A DNA stretch of 8,721 bases from Komagataeibacter kakiaceti JCM 25156 (GTDB taxonomy: Bacteria; Pseudomonadota; Alphaproteobacteria; Acetobacterales; Acetobacteraceae), in contig NZ_BAIO01000072.1 in the NCBI RefSeq assembly GCF_000613305.1, forward strand, positions 1-8,721, in the 5' to 3' direction. The position numbers and the translations under genes are program-made. Positions 1 to 4,760 of the stretch are shown piece by piece (position 1 is the stretch's first letter; every line of letters starts with the position of its first letter). Under the pieces are notes generated by a model. That model was not told the origin of the DNA, did not search any database, and was given only the letters and a program-made list of their open reading frames with translations.

Positions 1-814
1 CGCGCGCGGCGGCGGGAATGCCGGCCGCAGATAGACCGGATCCCCCACCAGCGCATGGCCCGCATGGGCGAAGTGAACCCGGATCTGGTGCGTGCGCCCG
101 GTGGCCAGCCTGCATTCCACATGCGCGAGCCCACCGTGGAAGGTGTCCAGAATACGGTAATGCGTCAGCGCGGCCTTGCCACCGCCATTGGCAATGACCG
201 CCATGCGTTTGCGGTCGCGCCGGTCACGCCCGATCGCGCCATCGAACGAACTGGGCGGGAGAGGGGATGCCCCAGCATATGGCCTGATAGGCCCGGTCGA
301 TCCGCCGTTCGGCAAAGGCGAGGGATAGCGCCTGATGCGCCATTTCGGTCTTGGCCGCGACCATGATGCCCGATGTGTCCTTGTCCAGCCGATGCACGAT
401 GCCGGGCCGCTTTTCCCCGCCAATGCCAGTCAGTCCCTCGCCGCAATGGGCTAACAGCGCGTTGACCAGCGTGCCGTCCTCATTGCCCGGCGCGGGATGC
501 ACGACCATGCCCGCGGGTTTGTCCAGCACGATGAGGTCGCGGTCCTCGAACAGGACGGTCAGGGGCAGATCCTGCCCCTGCGGCGTGGCGGGGATTGCGG
601 GGGGGAGATGAATTTCATAACACATTCCCGCCCGCACCGGTTCCGCCGGATCGCGGAGCGGACTGCCATTGCGCGACAGGTGGCCACTTTCCATAAGGGC
701 CTTGACGCGCGAACGTGACAGCATGGGCATCGCACTGGCAATGAAGCGGTCGGTGCGCTGGCCCGCGTCATCCGCCGTGGCGATGACAGGGGCAGGGGGG
801 GCGGTGTCGGTCAT
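1..814 (-). pseudogene. rluD: RluD-like 23S rRNA pseudouridine synthase, frameshifted, 3' end outside window
   Basis: RluA/RluD-family enzymes convert specific uridines of 23S rRNA to pseudouridine in the cytoplasm. Translation from the ATG at 814 gives an S4-like RNA-binding region (about residues 17-75), then the catalytic domain with the signature HRLDKDTSG, in which D144 is the expected catalytic aspartate. The frame then hits a stop at about 224. In another frame the protein continues from about 243 to base 1, starting DGAIGRDRRDRKRMAV and including the family motif TGRTHQIRVH and GDPVY, so both halves clearly belong to one gene. The break lies at a tandem CGAA repeat (243-250). Removing 1 or 4 bases, or adding 2, would restore the frame. 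The C-terminus is beyond the window edge. No clear Shine-Dalgarno sequence precedes the ATG. The family call is firm; the RluD subtype is less so. Whether the lesion is biological or a sequencing error cannot be told from the sequence. Confidence -1.
243..250. repeat. CGAA tandem duplication at the rluD frameshift
   Basis: Two adjacent CGAA copies (GTTCGTTC on the coding strand) sit exactly where the pseudouridine synthase reading frame must change. Deleting one copy joins the two conserved halves as PSPAQF-DGAIGRD. A 4-bp slippage duplication is the simplest explanation. A 1-bp insertion or a 2-bp deletion would have the same effect on the frame. Confidence -1.
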
Positions 815-862
815 GGCATGTGTCTATCGGAAAAAACGGTATTCGGGAACGGAAAGCACATA

Positions 863-1210
863 ATGGAAAAACAGGGATCGCGCGCGCTGTTGGCTGCGGT
901 GATCGGTATGGGGGTGCTGCTGTTCGTCGGCTCCCTGGGGCTGGTGGGCGTGCTGGTGCACCGGATGATGCACCCCCGCGCCGAGACGGCCCATCTGGCC
1001 GCGCCCGCGCCCGCGATGGTCGCGGCGGGTAAGGGGGAATATGGTGACCTGATGCTGGATGAACCATCCGGCACCCGCATTGAATCCGTCGCGGCGCGCC
1101 CGGATGGCATGGTCGTGGCCGTACTGGCGGGGGGGGATCGTGCCGGGCGGGTCATCATATGGGATCCGGCGGGCAGGCGTATCGTGGCGCGTCTTGTGCT
1201 GGCCCCCTGA
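863..1210 (+). CDS. small membrane-anchored protein, DUF6476-like
   Basis: A 115-aa protein with one strongly hydrophobic N-terminal segment (about residues 8-33), then an Ala/Pro linker and a C-terminal part of alternating hydrophobic residues (for example GMVVAVLAGG and GRVIIWDPAGRRIV) that looks like a small beta-rich domain. The layout (one helix, then 'DEPSGTRI...VVAVL...VIIWDP.GR') resembles the alphaproteobacterial DUF6476 family, which I recall next to rluD; this is from memory and not searched. The function is unknown. The ATG at 863 is preferred over an in-frame upstream ATG (818) because GGA at 851-853 lies 9 nt before it and the 818 start would add a charged tail before the helix. 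It is transcribed divergently from rluD across a 48-bp gap. The frame is intact. Confidence -1.
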   Translation: MEKQGSRALLAAVIGMGVLLFVGSLGLVGVLVHRMMHPRAETAHLAAPAPAMVAAGKGEYGDLMLDEPSGTRIESVAARPDGMVVAVLAGGDRAGRVIIWDPAGRRIVARLVLAP

Positions 1211-1218
1211 ACCGGGGC
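1202..1218 (+). terminator. weak hairpin over the stop codon of the DUF6476-like gene
   Basis: GCCCC (1202-1206) can pair with GGGGC (1214-1218) around a 7-nt loop containing the stop codon. There is no T-run, so it is at best a weak or Rho-assisted terminator. Confidence -1.
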
Positions 1219-1237
1219 GGCAGGAAAAACGGGCGGT

Positions 1238-1262
1238 GCCCATTCTTGCCCTTGCAATGGGC
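1238..1262 (+). other. 7-bp inverted repeat upstream of tRNA-Glu
   Basis: GCCCATT (1238-1244) and AATGGGC (1256-1262) form a perfect 7-bp dyad with an 11-nt loop. It overlaps the candidate tRNA promoter -35 region and has no T-run. It could be a terminator remnant of the upstream gene or an operator-like site; the role is unknown. Confidence -1.
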
Positions 1263-1279
1263 GGCGGGATCACATAGAA
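1252..1279 (+). promoter_or_regulatory. candidate promoter for tRNA-Glu
   Basis: TTGCAA (1252-1257) matches 4 of 6 bases of the sigma70 -35 box, and an ATAGAA/CATAGA element near 1273-1279 could serve as a poor -10 at 15-16 bp spacing. That would start transcription about 10 bp before the tRNA. Position supports it more than sequence does. Confidence -1.
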
Positions 1280-1294
1280 GCGGCGTCGGCCCTG

Positions 1295-1370
1295 GTCCCG
1301 TTCGTCTAGAGGCCTAGGACACCGCCCTCTCACGGCGGCAACACGGGTTCGAATCCCGTACGGGACGCCA
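1295..1370 (+). tRNA. tRNA-Glu (anticodon CUC)
   Basis: This is a complete 76-nt cloverleaf. The acceptor stem GTCCCGT (1295-1301) pairs with ACGGGAC (1360-1366). The anticodon stem CCGCC (1322-1326) pairs with GGCGG (1334-1338) around the loop CTCTCAC, giving anticodon CTC at 1329-1331, which reads GAG (Glu). The T arm contains GGTTCGAATCC. The discriminator is G1367 and CCA is encoded at 1368-1370. It is a standard Glu tRNA. The AT-rich, gene-poor DNA on its 3' side makes it a possible integration site, but I found no long repeat of its 3' end downstream within the window. Confidence -1.
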
Positions 1371-1372
1371 TT

Positions 1373-1395
1373 GATATTCCAGCAAGCGGAATATC
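1373..1395 (+). terminator. hairpin just 3' of tRNA-Glu
   Basis: GATATTCC (1373-1380) and GGAATATC (1388-1395) form a perfect 8-bp stem with a 7-nt loop, starting 3 nt after the tRNA CCA. The position suggests a terminator or a 3'-processing signal for the tRNA transcript. The missing T-run lowers confidence that it is an intrinsic terminator. Confidence -1.
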
Positions 1396-1765
1396 CCGCA
1401 GGATGGGCAATTCATTTCATGCCATGATGGAACGTGACAGGCAGACATTGCCCTGCGCGGCCCGTGTTCACGCCGCTTTCCTGCCCATGACTGGTATAGT
1501 CACCCCTGCGGCGGGTCAGATCCTAATTGCGGGTTGTCTATGTTATTGATAACCGTGATCTTATCTTGATGAATGTAGGGTAAGGGACGGTAATTTTCCT
1601 GAATTCCCGCCTGTTATTATTGTACAGAATATAAATTTATTTTCGATTTTCCCTATTAAAATTCATTAATGAAATGGAAACCCGGAACTCCCTGAAAATA
1701 TCAATGTTTATCCGGGGCTCCTGAGAAGGATTGTTTTCCTGAAAGACGTTTCTGGTATCAAGGAT

Positions 1766-1769
1766 GGAG
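1766..1769 (+). promoter_or_regulatory. ribosome binding site of the 49-aa protein gene
   Basis: GGAG lies 6 nt before the ATG at 1776. This decides the start against an in-frame ATG at 1764, which overlaps the GGAG and has AGG directly abutting it. Confidence -1.
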
Positions 1770-1775
1770 TTCAAG

Positions 1776-1925
1776 ATGACCGAGGACGAAAGCAGGCGCG
1801 CACCCTTTTCCACCCCGGCGGAACGAATGAAAAGCCTCTCGGTTACGGCGATACTGGTGCTGTTGATCACTGGTGTTACGCTGCTCAGCCTGTTCGTGCT
1901 TTATGTCATGCTTCCTGATTTCTGA
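1776..1925 (+). CDS. 49-aa single-span membrane protein, unknown function
   Basis: The product begins MTEDESRRAPFSTPAERMKS, a charged polar N-terminus, and continues with one strongly hydrophobic stretch (about residues 22-45, rich in Leu/Val/Ile/Thr) and the short tail LPDF before TGA. The Arg/Lys before the helix predict a cytoplasmic N-terminus by the positive-inside rule. A well-spaced GGAG supports translation, and the frame returns to the GC-rich codon use of the neighbouring genes inside otherwise AT-rich flanks, which supports a real gene. I recognise no family. It stands alone, 369 bp or more from any other gene, with a dyad just downstream as a possible terminator. A chance ORF remains possible because it is short. 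Confidence -1.
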   Translation: MTEDESRRAPFSTPAERMKSLSVTAILVLLITGVTLLSLFVLYVMLPDF

Positions 1926-1935
1926 ATAATGTCAT

Positions 1936-1964
1936 TGCCGGTTCCTGTTTCCATGTATCCGGCA
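1936..1964 (+). terminator. possible terminator of the 49-aa protein gene
   Basis: TGCCGG (1936-1941) pairs with CCGGCA (1959-1964) around a 17-nt loop, 11 nt after the stop codon. It lacks a T-run, so it is only a weak candidate. Confidence -1.
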
Positions 1965-2187
1965 GGGCTGACAGCGCCATAGCCCGGCCTCGCTACCGTG
2001 ACCCGCGTAATAAACCCTCATGTTTCGCGACTGATCGACCATTTCTGGTGGTGTGATTGTGTATTGTTGGCGTCAGATCAAATAATACATGTTCAGTGCA
2101 TGCGTGAAATTTTCGATATTCAAAAAAATAATAATTGTTAATGTCAGGATCATGATGACGGACGTCCCGTCAGTACGGGCGTGAGCG

Positions 2188-2215
2188 ATCCGGGATGGAA
2201 ACCATTTTTCCGGAT
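2188..2215 (+). other. imperfect hairpin with a repeated right arm
   Basis: ATCCGG (2188-2193) pairs with CCGGAT (2210-2215), with an inner TGG-AAA-CCA mini-stem. The 11-mer TTTTCCGGATT at 2206-2216 occurs again at 2265-2275, so the left arm could pair with either copy. Confidence -1.
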
Positions 2216-2420
2216 TGGGCGGGGGATATGAACGCAGGATATGTCGCGGCCCCGAAAACGTTTCTTTTCCGGATTTTTGGTTCTGTATTGTATATACCTG
2301 AATATCATAAATATATGGGAAGCCGGTGGGGTATGAATACCAGAGGCACGGTTATCTGTCGGATATGAGGATTCAAAACCGCATCCTGCTGAATGAATAA
2401 AATTAAATATTAAATTGAGC

Positions 2421-2453
2421 ATGTGATTTATAATTTATATAAATCAGGCACAT
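2421..2453 (+). other. strong AT-rich inverted repeat
   Basis: TGATTTATA (2424-2432) and TATAAATCA (2438-2446) form a perfect 9-bp dyad with a 5-nt loop. Alternatively ATGTG-ATTTATA pairs with TATAAAT-(CAGG)-CACAT, a 12-bp stem with a bulge. The right arm's GGCACAT (2447-2453) also complements ATGTGCC at 2482-2488. Confidence -1.
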
Positions 2454-2479
2454 AATCTGCCGATTAAAAAATACTCCCG

Positions 2480-2516
2480 GCATGTGCCCGATAATGTTGA
2501 ACAGGCATGCTTTTTT
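2480..2516 (+). terminator. intrinsic-terminator-like hairpin followed by T6
   Basis: GCAT-gt-GCC (2480-2488) pairs with GGCATGC (2504-2510), a 7-bp stem with a 2-nt bulge and a 15-nt loop. It is followed directly by six T (2511-2516), the classic layout of a Rho-independent terminator reading rightward. No gene ends just upstream, so it would terminate a leader or small RNA. The left arm also complements 2447-2453, which could compete with terminator formation. Confidence -1.
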
Positions 2517-2643
2517 GAGAATAGATGCAATCCATTTATTCAAAATATCCTGTTTATATTCGGAATATTTGAGAAAAATGTAGGTTTGTATTCCTAATAT
2601 TCTTTATTTGTATCGAGAAATGTGAGCGGTAATGTGGCATTTG

Positions 2644-2657
2644 AATGCGGACGCATT
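2644..2657. promoter_or_regulatory. operator-like palindrome AATGCG-GA-CGCATT
   Basis: A perfect 6-bp inverted repeat with a 2-bp centre, about 200 bp upstream of bcsX. The size suits a dimeric transcription factor site; the regulator is unknown. Confidence -1.
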
Positions 2658-2784
2658 TATTCCTGTTTCACGGCACCGCGCGGGTCAAATTCCTTAAAAC
2701 ATTTGTAAAAACAGTATGTTGTTAAAATATCCCGCCAGATGTTTCACACGCGCCCATGCATCATGCACGTCAGGGGCGGGGATC

Positions 2785-2813
2785 TGGTTCGGCATTTTTT
2801 TTTCTGCTATAAG
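2785..2813 (+). promoter_or_regulatory. candidate bcsX promoter with T9 in its spacer
   Basis: TATAAG (2808-2813) is a good -10 hexamer. Exactly 17 bp upstream is TGGTTC (2785-2790), a poor -35. The spacer contains nine consecutive T (2795-2803). Transcription would start near 2820, about 30 nt before bcsX. The -10 and the distance support it; the weak -35 suggests an activator or a wrong call. Confidence -1.
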
Positions 2814-2838
2814 ATCTGTATTCGAAAATAAATATCCT

Positions 2839-2842
2839 GGAG
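2839..2842 (+). promoter_or_regulatory. bcsX ribosome binding site
   Basis: GGAG lies 9 nt before GTG 2852 and supports the GTG as the start. An ATG at 2845 is in another frame. Confidence -1.
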
Positions 2843-2851
2843 TCATGTATT

Positions 2852-3571
2852 GTGAATGCGCTACTGGCGGGCCTCACACTTTTGATCATTGGCGACAGCC
2901 ATGTAACATTCAAGGACTCCCTTCTTTCCATCCTGCCAGACGAATTCACCAGACAGGGCGCCAAGGTCATCACCTACGGCGTATGTTCCTCAACCGCCGC
3001 GGACTGGGTCGTGCCCAACCCCAATAACGGCTGCGGCGCGGCCGAGCGCATCGGGGATGAACCGATCGGCGCGCCGGATATGAAGCCCGCGTCTCCACCC
3101 CCCATGGCGTCGCTGCTTGAAAAATGGCACCCGACTGTCGTCATGGTGGTGCTGGGCGATACGATGGCGGGATACGGCCAGAAAACGATCTCGCAGGAAT
3201 GGGTGGATGAACAGATCAAGACCCTGACCTATACCCTGGGCAAGACCGCGTGCATCTGGGTCGGGCCGACATGGGGGCAGTACAGCCCGCGTTATGGCAA
3301 GACCGACCAGCGGACGCTGGAAATGGCCGCGTTCATGAAGCAGGAAGTCCCGCCCTGCACCTATATCGACGGGACGGAGCTTATGAAGCAGGGCTCGGTC
3401 AACACCATTGACGGTATCCATGCCACCGCCGCCAGCTATCAGGTCTGGGGCGACGCCATTGTAAAGGCGACGCTGCCCGTACTTGAAAAGATCAAGCGGA
3501 AGAACCCGCCGCCGGGCAGTAAGGCGCATGGCCGGACCGCACCGCCAGAACGCGGTGCGCCCGGCCGGTAG
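2852..3571 (+). CDS. bcsX: BcsX, SGNH-hydrolase-like protein of the type II cellulose operon
   Basis: A 239-aa protein with the SGNH/GDSL esterase layout: block I GDSH (nucleophile S16), block II glycine in KVITYG (G43), and block V DGIH (D187, H190). Block III reads LGDTM (101-105), so the usual Asn of GxN is replaced by Thr104; the oxyanion hole may differ or activity may be altered. The C-terminal 20-odd residues are a Pro/Lys/Arg-rich tail. The start codon is GTG with a GGAG Shine-Dalgarno sequence. There is no convincing signal peptide, since GDSH comes at residue 14. BcsX and BcsY are encoded with bcsAB and bcsC in Komagataeibacter type II operons and have been proposed to acylate or deacylate cellulose; this is inferred, with no reaction evident here. 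The stop abuts the bcsY start region. Unusually, no bcsAB gene precedes it. Confidence -1.
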   Translation: MNALLAGLTLLIIGDSHVTFKDSLLSILPDEFTRQGAKVITYGVCSSTAADWVVPNPNNGCGAAERIGDEPIGAPDMKPASPPPMASLLEKWHPTVVMVVLGDTMAGYGQKTISQEWVDEQIKTLTYTLGKTACIWVGPTWGQYSPRYGKTDQRTLEMAAFMKQEVPPCTYIDGTELMKQGSVNTIDGIHATAASYQVWGDAIVKATLPVLEKIKRKNPPPGSKAHGRTAPPERGAPGR

Positions 3572-3599
3572 AATGGCGGTATTTCATGGGTATCCGGTT

Positions 3600-4760
3600 A
3601 TGAGTCAAAGGCAGGCGGCAGCGCGGGCGCGCGGCATGTGGCGGCAGATCCTCCACAATGAATTCTTCCCCACGGACCGGCGGCGCGATATCGACGGCCT
3701 GCGGGGGCTGGCCATTGTCTTCGTGGTGCTTTTCCATGCCGGGTGGCTGGATGGCGGCTTTATCGGCGTTGACATCTTCATCGTCATTTCCGGTTATTTC
3801 ATCGGGCGTTCCGCGCTGATCCAGCAGCCTTTCCAGCCCATGCGCTTCATCAGCCGCCGCCTGTACCGGCTGCTGCCCGCGCTGTTCTGCATGGTCGCGG
3901 CCATATCGGCTGGCATGTTGTGGTGGGTGCTGCAAAGCGACCGCGCCGATATCGCGCTTAACGGGGCGTACGCGCTGGTCTACCTGTCCAACATATGGGC
4001 GGCGGGTCATGTCGGGTATTTCGAGGGGCAGAGCATTGCCTACCCCTTCCTGCATACATGGTCGCTTTCGCTTGAGATGCAGTTCTACCTCGTCATTTTC
4101 CTCATCGCGCTGGTGCTGCCCTACACCCACCACCGCAACAGGGGGCTGGTCGCGATTTTCCTGCTGTCGCTGGGGTGCAGCCTGTACAGCAACCATACCG
4201 GTCATTCGCAGGCCTATTACAATATTCTGGACCGCCTGTGGGAGTTCTCCCTGGGCACGCTGATCTGGATCATGCCCCGCCCGCGCTTCAGCCGCGCGGT
4301 GTCCAACATCATCTGCGGCCTTGGCGTGGCCTTTCTGTTTTACGCGGCCTTTTTCTACCCGCTCAGCTTCGCCTGTCCGTCCTACATGATCGCCCTGCCG
4401 TGTCTGGCGGTCATGGCCATCATCATGTGCCCGCAGCATGATGTCGCGCGCATGTTGCTGGTGCCGGTTTCCCCTATGGGTGTTATTTCGTATTCGATAT
4501 ATCTGTGGCATTGGCCAGCCATCGTGATGGCGAACTACCTGTTGATGTTTCAGGTCCATGGCCTGGTTATGGGGGGTGTGCTGGCGTTGGTTATGGTCAT
4601 AAGCCTGCTCAGCTACGTGGGGATCGAGCGGGTTTTCCTTGATTATGAAGGCCGTGTGACGCCATCTGTCCGGAATTGCGGCGCGCTGGCGCTGGTGGGC
4701 CTGTGCGCGGGGCTGGCGGGGGTGCTGTCTTACGTGTCGTTCGTGTCACGTGTGCATTAA
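3600..4760 (+). CDS. bcsY: BcsY, acyltransferase-3 family membrane protein
   Basis: A 386-aa polytopic inner-membrane protein of the acyltransferase-3 (OafA/YrhL) family, which moves acyl groups onto sugars across the membrane. Family signatures are in order: DIDGLRGLAIVFVVLFHAGW, giving the R-x10-H motif (R35, H46); GVDIFIVISGYFI (56-68); RRLYRLLPA (86-94); TWSLSLEMQFYL near residue 155; and SYSIYLWHWP near 300. About ten hydrophobic segments fill the rest, which is normal size for a stand-alone family member. It lacks the C-terminal SGNH domain that OafA carries; BcsX next door is an SGNH protein, so the two may form a split version of that pair. I chose ATG 3600; ATG 3573, 2 bp after the bcsX stop, is equally in frame and would add 9 residues. 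Neither has a strong ribosome binding site, which suggests translational coupling. The likely role is acylation of the glucan. Confidence -1.
   Translation: MSQRQAAARARGMWRQILHNEFFPTDRRRDIDGLRGLAIVFVVLFHAGWLDGGFIGVDIFIVISGYFIGRSALIQQPFQPMRFISRRLYRLLPALFCMVAAISAGMLWWVLQSDRADIALNGAYALVYLSNIWAAGHVGYFEGQSIAYPFLHTWSLSLEMQFYLVIFLIALVLPYTHHRNRGLVAIFLLSLGCSLYSNHTGHSQAYYNILDRLWEFSLGTLIWIMPRPRFSRAVSNIICGLGVAFLFYAAFFYPLSFACPSYMIALPCLAVMAIIMCPQHDVARMLLVPVSPMGVISYSIYLWHWPAIVMANYLLMFQVHGLVMGGVLALVMVISLLSYVGIERVFLDYEGRVTPSVRNCGALALVGLCAGLAGVLSYVSFVSRVH

Larger units (their letters stand above)
1371..1775. other. intergenic region between tRNA-Glu and the 49-aa membrane protein gene
   Basis: After the tRNA hairpin the sequence is ordinary GC-rich DNA to about 1530 and then turns AT-rich. 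There is a 48-codon open frame from ATG 1403 to TGA 1549, but it has no spaced ribosome binding site and no recognisable similarity, so I do not call it. The 10-mer TTTTCCTGAA occurs twice (1594-1603 and 1734-1743), and a CCCGGA/TCCGGG dyad (1681-1686 and 1711-1716) lies between. These may belong to the control region of the following small gene, but no convincing promoter is visible. Confidence -1.
1926..2851. other. long AT-rich non-coding region upstream of bcsX
   Basis: About 0.9 kb without a credible gene in any frame; the open frames here are short, without ribosome binding sites and without recognisable motifs. It is far more AT-rich than the genes around it and dense in dyads: ATCATGAT (2149-2156), a bulged hairpin at 2162-2182, ATCCGG/CCGGAT (2188-2215), AAACGTTT (2256-2263), GGTATGAATACC (2330-2341), TGATTTATA/TATAAATCA (2424-2446), ATATTC-G-GAATAT (2556-2568) and AATGCG-GA-CGCATT (2644-2657). 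I see no remnant of bcsAB, no transposase and no tRNA. It probably holds control sequences for bcsX and possibly a small RNA. Confidence -1.

Noticed and set aside
1403..1549. 48-codon open frame after tRNA-Glu
   Set aside because: AGG directly abuts the ATG so there is no spaced ribosome binding site, no recognisable motif is present, and the C-terminal half crosses into the AT-rich zone without gene-like codon use.
2164..2179. GTCCCGT...ACGGG resembling the tRNA-Glu acceptor stem, as a possible att or tRNA remnant
   Set aside because: Only the 7-bp and 5-bp stem strings match; no T-arm or anticodon sequence is present and the match is explained by a simple GC-rich hairpin.
2252..2279. CCGAAAA...TTTTCCGG hairpin followed by ATTTTT as a second terminator
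   Set aside because: The stem is mostly A-T with a bulge and three G-C pairs, and it lies inside a repeat shared with 2206-2216; too weak to call.
2791..2803. T9 run as the tail of an intrinsic terminator
   Set aside because: No GC-rich hairpin immediately precedes the T-run, so a promoter spacer is the better reading.
1926..2851. c-di-GMP riboswitch upstream of the cellulose genes
   Set aside because: No sequence resembling the conserved GEMM core or tetraloop-receptor elements was found by eye.
2716..3027. Open frame of 103 codons overlapping the bcsX start
   Set aside because: It is out of frame with BcsX, overlaps its conserved GDSH region, and its product shows no family features.
3492..4559. 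Long 355-codon reverse-strand open frame opposite bcsY
   Set aside because: It is a GC-rich antisense shadow: the product is Arg/Gln/His-rich without motifs, while the forward strand encodes clear acyltransferase-3 signatures.
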